Source: Dehalococcoidia bacterium (GTDB lineage: Bacteria; Chloroflexota; Dehalococcoidia; UBA6926). From it: DNA of 20,646 bases. Below, piece by piece: positions 9,237 through 17,110 of this stretch. The stretch's first letter is position 1, and each line of letters begins with the position of its first letter. The position numbers and the translations under genes are program-made. The stretch spans positions 1 to 20,646 of the forward strand of contig JASLZO010000003.1 of the NCBI GenBank assembly GCA_030754805.1, read 5' to 3'. The notes below the pieces were generated by a model, which was not told the DNA's origin, did not search any database, and saw nothing but the letters and a program-made list of their open reading frames with translations.

Positions 9237-10188
9237 CCCTCTCTCCTTCACCGTGTCCGAAGAGGATGCGGGTCAGAGACTCGACCATTACCTGACGGAC
9301 AAGGTCGATGGGGCGTCGCGATCCGCGCTGACGCGCATGGTGCGCGAACGGGCCATCACGGTCAACGGGAAACCGTCGCGGAAGGCAGGACTGAGCCTGA
9401 ACGCCGGAGACGAGGTCATGGTGCGGCTGGGACCTCCATCGGACGCGAAAGTCGGAGAGTCGACGGTCGAAGCGCCGCAGGTAGTGTTCGAAGATGAACA
9501 CGTGATGGCGATCGACAAACCGGCTGGAGTCGCGGTCCACCCCGGACCAGGCCACCTGACGGACACGTTGATCGAGCGCCTTCTTGCGCTCGGAACCCCG
9601 CTATCCAAGACAGGAGGCGAAGAGCGGCCTGGAATCGTACACCGGCTTGACAAAGACACGTCCGGAGTGATGCTCATCGCGAAGACTGATATTGCCCACG
9701 AAGCGCTATCCTCGCGCTTCGTTGAACGTGAAGTGAAGAAGACGTACCTCACGCTGCTGCGAGGCAACTTTCGACCCGAAGAAGGGGTCATTGAGGCCCC
9801 GATCGCGCGGGACCCAAGGAACCGGCAGAGGATGAGCGTCGTCCGCGGAGGAAGGGAGGCTCGCACCGCGTTCACGGTCGCCGGGCGGATCGGCGGTTAT
9901 TCGCTGGTCGTAGCCCGGCCAGAGACGGGCCGTCCGCACCAGATCAGGATCCATTTCGCGTCCATGGGCCATCCCGTCGCCGGAGACGGCACCTACGGCC
10001 GTGGGGGCGCGCCAGAAGGGCTTAGACGGATGTTTTTGCATGCGCTGCGGTTGGCGTTCGACCACCCAATGACGAACGAGCCGATCGTCGCGGAAGTGGC
10101 GCTCCCTTCTGACCTGGACGACACACTACGGACGCTTGCGGGTTCAGACTACGAGCCATTGATGGCAAAGGCTTTGCAAGACACCTAG
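9220..10188 (+). CDS. rluD: 23S rRNA pseudouridine synthase, RluD/RluA family
   Basis: Converts uridines to pseudouridine in structured RNA; in the RluD subgroup the target is helix 69 of 23S rRNA. The 322-residue protein starts with an S4 RNA-binding domain (GQRLDHYLTDKVDGASRSALTRMVRERAITVNGK). The catalytic domain holds the key motif VHRLDKDTSGVML, whose aspartate is the nucleophile, and the later RPETGRPHQIRIHFASMGHPVAGD. The GTG start at 9220 lies inside the end of lspA, indicating translational coupling. RluC/RluD paralogues differ mainly in target choice, so the exact uridines modified are inferred from the S4 domain and the lspA neighbour. Confidence 0.93.
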   Translation: MTENRSPLSFTVSEEDAGQRLDHYLTDKVDGASRSALTRMVRERAITVNGKPSRKAGLSLNAGDEVMVRLGPPSDAKVGESTVEAPQVVFEDEHVMAIDKPAGVAVHPGPGHLTDTLIERLLALGTPLSKTGGEERPGIVHRLDKDTSGVMLIAKTDIAHEALSSRFVEREVKKTYLTLLRGNFRPEEGVIEAPIARDPRNRQRMSVVRGGREARTAFTVAGRIGGYSLVVARPETGRPHQIRIHFASMGHPVAGDGTYGRGGAPEGLRRMFLHALRLAFDHPMTNEPIVAEVALPSDLDDTLRTLAGSDYEPLMAKALQDT

Positions 10189-10201
10189 CCGATAAGATAT
10201 T
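10174..10201 (+). promoter_or_regulatory. weak candidate promoter for gltX
   Basis: TTGCAA (10174-10179) and GATATT (10196-10201) with a 16-base spacer match consensus at four of six positions each. They straddle the rluD stop. A 5-base hairpin (CGGCC 10203-10207, GGCCG 10214-10218) lies just downstream. Read-through from lspA-rluD is an equally good explanation for gltX expression. Confidence 0.3.
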
Positions 10202-10251
10202 TCGGCCACGGAAGGCCGCCAACCAAGGGTCGCAAGGAACACATCCACGCC

Positions 10252-11841
10252 ATGGTCACCAGCGATGTTCGAGTCCGTTACGCGCCGAGTCCGACCGGGA
10301 CCCCGCACGTCGGCAATATCCGGACCGCCCTGTTTAACTGGTTGTTCGCCCGGCACCACGCTGGGAAGTTCATCGTCCGGATCGAGGACACTGATCAGGA
10401 GCGACGGGTAGAGGGCGCAGAGGAGGCAATCCTCGACTCGCTCCGATGGTTGGGCCTTGATTGGGACGAGGGTCCGGACACGGCTGACGGCCCGTTCGCG
10501 CCGTACGTCCAGTCCCAGCGGCGCCAGCTTTATCAGGACGCGGCGGAGCGACTGATCGAGTCGGATGATGCCTATCGCTGCTACTGCTCATCGGCGCGCC
10601 TGGACGCCCTACGGGAAAGGCAAACCAAACGGAAAGCGCCCACGGGATACGACCGGAAATGCCGAAACCTGAGCCAGGAGGAGCGTGCCGAGGTTGAGGC
10701 ATCGGGCGCCGCCCCCGTGGTTCGATTCAAGACGCCCCTCACCGGGAAAACGACGTTCGAGGACGCTATCCGCGGATTGGTCACGTGGGAAAATCGATTG
10801 ATCGATGACTTCGTCCTGCTGAAATCGGACGGGTTTCCGACCTATCACCTGGCCAACATCGTCGATGACCATGAGATGCGTATTTCGCACGTGTTCCGCG
10901 CCGATGAGTGGCTCGCATCCACGCCGCGTCACGTTCTCCTGTACGCGGCGTTCGGATGGGACCCGCCGATCTTCGCCCACATGCCGCTGATCCTGGGGGC
11001 GGACCGGTCCAAGTTGTCGAAACGACATGGCGCGGTGGCTCTGCTGGATTACTCGGAGCAGGGGTTCCTGCCGGACGCCATGTTGAACTTTCTCGCGCTG
11101 CTCGGGTGGTCGCTCGATGACAAGACCACGGTCATGTCACGTGAGGACCTGGTGAACGGATTCACGTTGGACCGTGTCGTCGCGTCGCCGGCGATCTTCG
11201 ACGTCGAGAAGCTGAGCTGGATCAACGGCGTGTATATCAGGGAGTTGCCGACGGATCAATTCGCCGAGGCCGCTCTGCCGTTCCTGACGAGCGGACTTCC
11301 CGGTGATGTGCCTCGACCCCTGGACTGGTCATATACCCGGGAGGTGTGTGAACTGGTGCAGGATCGAGCGCGGACCCTTCACGAGATCACAGAACTCGCT
11401 GACTTCTTCTACACGGGCGGGGTGGAATTTCCGCTGGCCCTCGTGTGGGTGGGCATGGGAGACAAGCAGCTCAAGCGTCGCGTCGATGAAGGCGCTGATC
11501 TGAGCGATGAACCCGTTCCCGAGGACGCACCGGTCGTCACAGGTTGGCTGGAGGCCGCCGAACGGCGGCTTATCGAGCTAGACCGGGAATGGACGGCAGA
11601 GCGGGTGGAGGAGGCGTTGCGCTCGCTCGTTCCTGAGATCGACTCGAGTACGCGGAAGCTGTTTGGCGCGCTGCGCGTCGCGCTGACCGGACGGACCGCT
11701 GCACCCCCTTTGTTCGAAACGATGGAGGTCCTGGACCGCGCCATCTGCCTCGAGCGGATCGGGAGGGCGTTGGACCGGCTTCGCGAAGGTCACCAGCGGC
11801 AGCGGATCGATTCGGCGAAGGCCACGCCAACCTCTGATTGA
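10252..11841 (+). CDS. gltX: glutamyl-tRNA synthetase
   Basis: A class I aminoacyl-tRNA synthetase that charges tRNA-Glu (and possibly tRNA-Gln, if a transamidation pathway is used) in the cytoplasm. At 529 residues it is somewhat longer than typical. The HIGH-equivalent is PSPTGTPHVGNIRTALFNWL at the N-terminus. RIEDTDQER follows, then the glutamate-specific core (DGFPTYHLANIVDDHEM, FRADEWLASTPRHVLLY) and the KMSKS-equivalent SKLSKRHGAV. The rest is the C-terminal anticodon-binding helical domain. ATG 10252 has AAGGAA about 12 bases upstream. It is downstream of rluD with a 63-base gap. Identification is secure. Confidence 0.97.
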   Translation: MVTSDVRVRYAPSPTGTPHVGNIRTALFNWLFARHHAGKFIVRIEDTDQERRVEGAEEAILDSLRWLGLDWDEGPDTADGPFAPYVQSQRRQLYQDAAERLIESDDAYRCYCSSARLDALRERQTKRKAPTGYDRKCRNLSQEERAEVEASGAAPVVRFKTPLTGKTTFEDAIRGLVTWENRLIDDFVLLKSDGFPTYHLANIVDDHEMRISHVFRADEWLASTPRHVLLYAAFGWDPPIFAHMPLILGADRSKLSKRHGAVALLDYSEQGFLPDAMLNFLALLGWSLDDKTTVMSREDLVNGFTLDRVVASPAIFDVEKLSWINGVYIRELPTDQFAEAALPFLTSGLPGDVPRPLDWSYTREVCELVQDRARTLHEITELADFFYTGGVEFPLALVWVGMGDKQLKRRVDEGADLSDEPVPEDAPVVTGWLEAAERRLIELDREWTAERVEEALRSLVPEIDSSTRKLFGALRVALTGRTAAPPLFETMEVLDRAICLERIGRALDRLREGHQRQRIDSAKATPTSD

Positions 11842-11847
11842 CCTTTC

Positions 11848-12000
11848 GGCTGCGGCCTTCTTCAGCCCACTGGCTCCGATGAGAGAAGAAGCAACAGCGT
11901 CCGAAAGCGTGAGCCGCGCCGACGAGTTGGCGGCCCGAGACCAGTCGCGCGGAACGACCGCTTCCGTGCAATCTCTCAGGTGATATTGGGTTTCGACCTG
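11848..12000 (+). ncRNA. candidate structured RNA between gltX and tRNA-Asp
   Basis: This non-coding stretch contains several self-complementary segments on the plus strand. GGCTG/CAGCC (11848-11852 with 11863-11867) forms a first hairpin. TGAGAGA (11880-11886) pairs with TCTCTCA (11972-11978). Inside that long-range stem are CGCC/GGCG (11917-11920 with 11929-11932) and an 8-base stem GCGCGGAA/TTCCGTGC (11947-11954 with 11962-11969). CAGGT/ACCTG (11977-11981 with 11996-12000) overlaps the 3' arm of the long-range stem by two bases. The segment AATCTCTCAGG matches the 3' core of glycine riboswitches, but the 5' core is not convincingly present and no plus-strand protein gene follows. The structure was found by eye only. 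Confidence 0.3.
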
Positions 12001-12008
12001 CCCGCGCC

Positions 12009-12037
12009 TTGAAGTGCACAGTGGTCGAATAGATAAT
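12009..12037 (+). promoter_or_regulatory. promoter of the tRNA-Asp gene
   Basis: TTGAAG (12009-12014) and GATAAT (12032-12037) are separated by an ideal 17 bases. The -10 box lies in an A/T-rich patch unusual for this G+C-rich region. The predicted start near 12044 leaves a short leader of about 27 bases before the mature tRNA. Confidence 0.65.
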
Positions 12038-12070
12038 AAAACCGTCGCCAATGGCGGTCAGGCTAAGCGC

Positions 12071-12149
12071 GACCCGGTGGTGTAGCCTGGTTTAACATAT
12101 TGCCCTGTCAAGGCAAAGATCGCCGGTTCAAATCCGGTCCGGGTCGCCA
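12071..12149 (+). tRNA. tRNA-Asp (anticodon GTC)
   Basis: A complete 79-base cloverleaf. The acceptor stem is GACCCGG with CCGGGTC, the D stem GTGT with ACAT, the anticodon stem TTGCC with GGCAA around the loop CTGTCAA, and the T stem GCCGG with CCGGT around TTCAAAT. The anticodon GTC reads aspartate codons. The discriminator is G73, the expected aspartate identity base, and CCA is encoded in the gene. The PEPCK-like gene on the other strand ends 15 bases downstream. No intrinsic terminator with a T run is visible between them. Confidence 0.97.
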
Positions 12150-12164
12150 GCCAGTCCGTTGTGG

Positions 12165-14474
12165 TTAAGTCAGTCCGAGACGTTGCGCGGCGGCTTTTGC
12201 TTCCGCACTCAACACGAGGCCCTGAATCGCTGATTCCCGATACGCGTGACTCAAGGCTTCGGAATCGGCGCCACTCGGGGCGGTTCCTGAAGTCGAGTTG
12301 ACTGATGCTTCCGCCAGCGTCTCGTGCGCGCCTTCGAGGTGCCAATAGAACGACGTTAGCCAGGCGAGTTCACGCTCGTCCGATGGCACCGGAATGTCCT
12401 TCTGGTCAAATATCGCGGTGGAGACTTTCGTGTATCGAAGGATCCCCGCTCGGTCCTCCTGATCGTCTCCGTAGTAGCGCTTTCGCTTGAGTTCCTTCAT
12501 GCGCCTCTCGTACTCGGCGTCCCCATAGATGCCCTTCGGTAACCAGTCCTGCCGAAGGTCCATGACCTCTCCGCCGGAGGCATCGACGATGGCAACCGCG
12601 ACATCCGTACCCAGGGCGGAATCATGCTCGAACTTCACGGCATTCCTGAGCAGCGCCTCCTGCAACATCAGCGTCACTTCACGCGTGATCTTCCGGTACC
12701 CGTCGCCGGTCATCGCGTCGTTGGAGTCAGCTCCGACCCCACCCGTGTTGAAGATGTAGAACTCCTGGTCCATGCCTCCTTCGGTGATCTCGCGGAGGAT
12801 GCGGTACATGATGTTCGCGTTGTCGTCCTCGAGCCCGATGATGAAGGGGTCGGAGAAGTATTCCACGTAAGGTCTGCCGATCGCGCCAGCGGCGGCGCCG
12901 GTCTGGACAGCCTCTCCGAACATCAGCGACCGGATGTACTGTTCCGCCGTCAGGCGGACCAGTGGCGGGACAACGGTGTTTTGGCGCATGACGCCCTGCC
13001 AGATCAGCCGGTCCATGTGCTCCATGGGAACGTGAACGGAGTCATCCAGCTCCCCACCGGTTATGGCCTCGAGTACGGCGCTCGCATTCCGGCGCTCCAC
13101 CAGTCTTGACCGGGAAAGGATCATCCTCATGTTGCGGACCGGGTTGCGGAAGAAGTTCGGCGTGCCGCTTTCCGCCGAAACGGGAACGTTTTCGAGGATC
13201 TCGCTTGGATTCGGCTCGTCGGCGCTGCCGCGGAGGACGTCGTAAGTGATCGGGTCATCTGTGTGGTCGAGCCGGAACGGAACCGCGTAGAAGTTGTCCT
13301 CGGTGCCGTCGATGGTCCTGGTTATCTCGATTGTTTTCCCGTTTCTGGAGAAGCGCGATGGACGCGCGGTCTTTTGGAGCAAGATGATGTCGTCGTTCAT
13401 CGGATAGACGCCCTCGGTCAGGTCCGTCTTGCGCTTCAGCAACTTCGCGAGGTCGCTGTCCGCGAGTTCGAGCATGATCGTCAGGGTGCTCTTGCCGTGA
13501 AGCGAGGGCCCGAGGGTGACGAGCGCGGTGTTCCGCCGTTTCCCGTCCACCGTGTCGACGTGGGCGACGCTCAAAGCTGCCTGGACGGCGAGCCCATCGG
13601 CTTCTTTCGCCTTGAACATCGCGATGGACAGGGGGCCCATCTTGTGCTCGCCCAGATAGTCAAAGCCCAGATGGAGCGAGAGGCCCCTCTTCGGGGCCTT
13701 GAAAACCAGCTTTGTCAGACCGACCTTTTCGATCCGCGCCTTCAGGTCAGTAGGGAAGGTGATGTCCTCGAGCCAGTTCGGCAGCGAGACTTCCAGGATG
13801 TCGGGTTCTGCGACACGCTGTCGTGAGGGCAACTCGAAAGTCAATTGCTTCCACATGTATGGCAGATGGAGGTATCGCGTGCCGAACAGCATCTGGCGAG
13901 CGTGGAACGAACGCTCCGGGACGTCGCCGATGCGCCGATCCGTCTGTGTGACGGTGGTTCCATCCGCAAGGGTCGAGCGGAACGCCGCGGTGATGTGGGG
14001 CAGGATCTCCGCGAAGAGTTCCTGATTTTCCGGACTGAACGCGAGCGAGTCTCGGTTCTGGTCATAGCCGTCAATGAAGTACTGGGTCAGATCGGGACGG
14101 CGAGCCACGCCAAGCTGCGAGAAGAAGCCGAGGCCGCCGCTGTCGAGCCTAATCGCCGCATCCGCCCATGCACGACTCGCTGCCTTGCCCTCCGCGTCAG
14201 CCCCCGTGGCTTCTCGCTCGACGACCGCAGCCTCTTCGAGCAGTTCGGCCTGCGCACCTGCCGGAAGGTCCTGGAGGATTCGCATGCGCGCCCGCAGCCA
14301 TTCGTCGGAAGGATTGAAGTACTCGCTGGCGGGGTCGTGTCCGCGTTTGGTAACAGCAATCAGGTCGCTGAGTGTTCGCTCGAACGCCGAGTTGACTGGA
14401 GGGCCCGCCAATCCCCCACCGAACGAACTGACGGGACCATGTTTCCCGTCTGTGGCATTCGCGGTACTCGGCAC
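12165..14474 (-). CDS. long, divergent ATP-dependent PEP carboxykinase-like protein
   Basis: A 769-residue protein with the landmarks of ATP-PEPCK in the right order but much altered. GEHKMGPLSIAMF matches the GEMKK segment; LSVAHVD the MHCSANV strand; GPSLHGKST (about 322-330) the P-loop GLSGTGKT; MNDDI (about 359) the metal-binding DDEHGW; ILENVPV then PVRNMR the LENV...ENTR segment; VVPPLVRLTAEQ and YFSDPF the later PEPCK core; NTGGVGADS the NTGW region. The canonical RSPKDKY substrate loop is not apparent. Roughly 200 extra N-terminal and 100 C-terminal residues lie outside the core (usual length about 530). GTG 14474 is preferred for its AGGGGG ribosome binding site nine bases upstream; TTG 14516 is the alternative. 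True PEPCK activity is uncertain. Confidence 0.65.
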   Translation of the reverse strand: MPSTANATDGKHGPVSSFGGGLAGPPVNSAFERTLSDLIAVTKRGHDPASEYFNPSDEWLRARMRILQDLPAGAQAELLEEAAVVEREATGADAEGKAASRAWADAAIRLDSGGLGFFSQLGVARRPDLTQYFIDGYDQNRDSLAFSPENQELFAEILPHITAAFRSTLADGTTVTQTDRRIGDVPERSFHARQMLFGTRYLHLPYMWKQLTFELPSRQRVAEPDILEVSLPNWLEDITFPTDLKARIEKVGLTKLVFKAPKRGLSLHLGFDYLGEHKMGPLSIAMFKAKEADGLAVQAALSVAHVDTVDGKRRNTALVTLGPSLHGKSTLTIMLELADSDLAKLLKRKTDLTEGVYPMNDDIILLQKTARPSRFSRNGKTIEITRTIDGTEDNFYAVPFRLDHTDDPITYDVLRGSADEPNPSEILENVPVSAESGTPNFFRNPVRNMRMILSRSRLVERRNASAVLEAITGGELDDSVHVPMEHMDRLIWQGVMRQNTVVPPLVRLTAEQYIRSLMFGEAVQTGAAAGAIGRPYVEYFSDPFIIGLEDDNANIMYRILREITEGGMDQEFYIFNTGGVGADSNDAMTGDGYRKITREVTLMLQEALLRNAVKFEHDSALGTDVAVAIVDASGGEVMDLRQDWLPKGIYGDAEYERRMKELKRKRYYGDDQEDRAGILRYTKVSTAIFDQKDIPVPSDERELAWLTSFYWHLEGAHETLAEASVNSTSGTAPSGADSEALSHAYRESAIQGLVLSAEAKAAAQRLGLT

Positions 14475-14748
14475 GATTCGCGACCCCCTGTTTAGCCGAA
14501 GGGCGGGTACGGACAAGCTTGTTTGAATGAGCCCCGGATGCCTCTCGAACTTGAGGGTGGGCCTGTGGCACGGCCATTCAGACCGCGCCGACCCCCAAGC
14601 CGGAGACTATCGAAAGAGGCGAAATCCCGAACCTACCCCTTGTTCGCTTCGTGGGGCATTCTACCGCTGGTGGGGTGTCTGCGCCACCGGAGAACAGGGC
14701 TCCACAAGGCATTTCAGATATGAGACCCTCGGATGTCGAATGTGTCGA
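14475..14748. other. intergenic region, nothing firm
   Basis: About 270 bases lie between the MBL gene and the preferred start of the PEPCK-like gene, both minus strand. I see no tRNA, no convincing promoter pair, no hairpin with a T run and no open frame that looks like a real protein. The AGGGGG ribosome binding site of the PEPCK-like gene lies at its left end. A minus-strand TAGAAT is a possible -10 box but lacks a -35 partner. Confidence 0.4.
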
Positions 14749-15588
14749 TCAGGCTTGGCGATACGAGATGTCTTCCTCAATGAGGACTGCACGGCCTTCC
14801 TCGCGGAGTTTCTCCAGGTGTGCGATCGCCTGGTGGCGTGCCAGCGTCAACAGCCTTTCCGGCGTGTCGCGGTAGAGTCGGCGCAACATCTCGTCGATGG
14901 TCGTGACCCCGTCTTTCAGCAACTCGACGAACTGCAACTCCCGTTGTTCGCGATGGCTCACGAGTTCATCGATCTTGGCATTCACATCGGTGACCTCCGG
15001 CCCGTGCCCGGACAACATCTTGTTTGCACCGAGGTCTTTTAGGAGCCGGAGCGATGCAACGTGGTCCGCCATCGATCCGCCCTGATCGGTCCGGACGACG
15101 ACCGTGCCCTGGCCCATGACGTGATCGCCGGTGCAGAGCAACCCGGCGTCCTCGAGAAAGTAGCACATGTTGCCCGCGGTGTGGCCCGGGGTCGCGATCG
15201 CCCGGATTGTCCGATCGCCCAGGTCAAACGTTTCGTCTCCAATCAACTCAAGGTCAATGACCTTGGTCCCGGCTCCGAATTCTCTGTTGATGTCGGCTGC
15301 GTCGGCTGCTCCAGCACCGATCCGGGCGCCGGTGGCATCCTTCAGCAGCTTCACGCCCCCCGCGTGCTCATGATGCAGATGACTGACCAGCACCCACGAC
15401 ACCGGTGGGGCTCCGAGCGTCTCTCGCCAGTAGCGGAGGAGCGGCTCGGCCTTATCGCTCTCCGGGAATCCGGAATCGATGAAGGCAACAGACTTCGAGC
15501 CCTGGACGAGGTAGATGTTCGTTTCTGGGGCGCCGACCTCCCCGCCGCCGACGCCGATTCGGTGAACTCCCGGTTCTATTTCGGCCAC
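14749..15588 (-). CDS. metallo-beta-lactamase-fold hydrolase, LACTB2-like, with HxHxEH motif
   Basis: A 279-residue MBL-fold protein with a C-terminal helical, winged-helix-like extension, as in LACTB2-type hydrolases. The N-terminal strands contain NIYLVQG and FIDSGFPESDKAEPLL. The metal motif reads SHLHHEHAGG, so the usual HxHxDH has glutamate in place of aspartate. The other ligands look normal: ATPGHTAGN, the bridging aspartate in LLCTGDHVMGQGT, and the last histidine in LSGHGPEV. LACTB2 relatives act as ribonucleases or hydrolases; the substrate here is unknown. The GTG start at 15588 has a GGGGGG ribosome binding site. It lies 91 bases downstream of hisS on the same strand, so co-transcription is likely. 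Confidence 0.88.
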   Translation of the reverse strand: MAEIEPGVHRIGVGGGEVGAPETNIYLVQGSKSVAFIDSGFPESDKAEPLLRYWRETLGAPPVSWVLVSHLHHEHAGGVKLLKDATGARIGAGAADAADINREFGAGTKVIDLELIGDETFDLGDRTIRAIATPGHTAGNMCYFLEDAGLLCTGDHVMGQGTVVVRTDQGGSMADHVASLRLLKDLGANKMLSGHGPEVTDVNAKIDELVSHREQRELQFVELLKDGVTTIDEMLRRLYRDTPERLLTLARHQAIAHLEKLREEGRAVLIEEDISYRQA

Positions 15589-15679
15589 GCTGCACCCCCC
15601 CGATCACGCGAGGCGCGAGCCCGCATAGCGTTGAAACTCTCGCAACCGCAAAACGCGCGACAACGATACCCGACGGGGT

Positions 15680-16954
15680 TCAGCTTTGAGAGGAGACCGA
15701 GAGAGCGTCGACGATGCGGTCCATCGGGATGGAGGACTGATCGCCGGTCTTCAAGTCGCGGACAGTCGCTTCTCCGCGTTTCAACTCGTCGTCGCCAAGG
15801 ACGATCGCGGTCGGAGCCCCCGACGTATCGGCCGCGCGGAACTGGGCTCGAAGGCTGCGTGAGCCGGTGGGAGCCAGGACGCTGAGGCCGTTGGCACGTA
15901 GCTCAGCTGCCAGTCCGAGAGCTTTCCGCTGGGCCTGTTCACCGAGGTAGACGATGAAGACATCCGGGCGGGCCACACCGGGAGGCTCGATCCCGGCCTC
16001 CTTGAGGTTCAGGATCATCCGCTCGATGCCGGACCCGAATCCAACTCCCGGTGTCGGCCGGCCGCCAAGCCGCTCGATCAACCCGTCGTACCGCCCACCC
16101 GCCCCGAGCGCCGTCTGCGACCGCTCAACGGCGGGGTGAATCTCGAAAACCGTTCGCGTGTAGTAATCCAACCCGCGGACCAACCGTGGTGCGATCTCGT
16201 ACGGGATTTCCCAAAGCTCGAGGATTGACCGCACGCCGGCGAAGTGTTCGGCGCACGCGTCGCACAGGAGACCGGAGATCTGGGGTGCGTCCGCGATGGC
16301 CGACTGGCAGCGGCCCTGCTTGCAATCGAGCAGGCGGAGTGGGTTCTTCTCATACCGGACGCGACAGTCATCACAGACCTCGCCCAGCCTGGGTTGGTAG
16401 TGCGCCCTGAGCGCATCGAGGTACGCGGGGCGACAGACCGTATCACCGATCGAGTTGAGGCGGAGACTCAGATCCTGAAGGCCCAGTTCGGCCAGGAACG
16501 ACCACAGAAGGTGAATGGTCTCCGCATCGACCTCCGGGTTAGGGTCTCCAATCGCCTCGACACCAAACTGCCAGTGCTGGCGGTACCGGCCCGCCTGCGG
16601 GCGCTCATACCGGAAGATCGGGGCGATGTAGAACATTCGAACAGGCTGTGGGAGCGAGTGCATCCCGTGTTGGAGATAGGCGCGACAGACAGGGGCCGTG
16701 CCCTCCGGCCGGAGCGTCAGTTGATCGTCACCACGGTCGAGGAACGTGTACATCTCTTTCTCGACGATGTCGGTGCCCTCACCGACGGTGCGGACGAAGA
16801 CCGACGTGCCTTCGAAGACTGGGGTATCGATACGGCGATAGTCGAACCGGCGTGTGACTTCACGAGCGGTGTCCCGGATCCAATCCCAATACGGCTGATC
16901 GTCGGGGAGGATGTCCGCGGTGCCGCGCGGTGTGCGGTGTAAATCGGAGGTCAT
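15680..16954 (-). CDS. hisS: histidyl-tRNA synthetase
   Basis: A class II aminoacyl-tRNA synthetase that charges tRNA-His. The 424 residues are typical. Near the N-terminus come HRTPRGTADILPDD and the motif 1 region (RIDTPVFEGTSVFVRTVGEGTDIVEKEMYTF), then motif 2 (LRPEGTAPVCRAYLQHG followed by RYERPQAGRYRQHWQFG). The histidine-specific segments RLVRGLDYYTRTVFEI and GGRYDGLIERLGG follow, motif 3 is GFGSGIERMIL, and the C-terminal anticodon-binding domain ends the protein. I place the start at ATG 16954 because the family begins with such a short leader; the frame stays open to 17065, but those residues do not look conserved. It diverges from prfB and precedes the MBL gene. Confidence 0.96.
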   Translation of the reverse strand: MTSDLHRTPRGTADILPDDQPYWDWIRDTAREVTRRFDYRRIDTPVFEGTSVFVRTVGEGTDIVEKEMYTFLDRGDDQLTLRPEGTAPVCRAYLQHGMHSLPQPVRMFYIAPIFRYERPQAGRYRQHWQFGVEAIGDPNPEVDAETIHLLWSFLAELGLQDLSLRLNSIGDTVCRPAYLDALRAHYQPRLGEVCDDCRVRYEKNPLRLLDCKQGRCQSAIADAPQISGLLCDACAEHFAGVRSILELWEIPYEIAPRLVRGLDYYTRTVFEIHPAVERSQTALGAGGRYDGLIERLGGRPTPGVGFGSGIERMILNLKEAGIEPPGVARPDVFIVYLGEQAQRKALGLAAELRANGLSVLAPTGSRSLRAQFRAADTSGAPTAIVLGDDELKRGEATVRDLKTGDQSSIPMDRIVDALSVSSQS

Positions 16955-17110
16955 ATTCGTCCGGTTAGAAGAGAAATTCGCGTCTGACAGCGTGCTCGCT
17001 ATCTTACTGGCGGGCGCCATGGTCGAACTGAACGAACGGGTTGTCGAATCTCGTGGGACGCCCAATCAAATAAGCTGATTCCATAGTGCAGGAGAGCGGG
17101 TGCGAACGAC

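Noticed and set aside
11975..12070. Resemblance of GATATTGGGTTTCGAC to the 5' end of tmRNA (GATTxTGGxTTCGAC)
   Set aside because: There is no matching 3' acceptor/T-arm partner upstream (permuted form) or downstream, no hydrophobic tag peptide ending in Ala-Ala with a stop in the expected place, and the tRNA-Asp promoter and gene occupy the following sequence.
16955..17110. Possible promoters in the hisS-prfB divergent region (for example TTGTCG at 17041)
   Set aside because: No -35/-10 pair with acceptable spacing matches well on either strand; promoters must be there, but I cannot place them.
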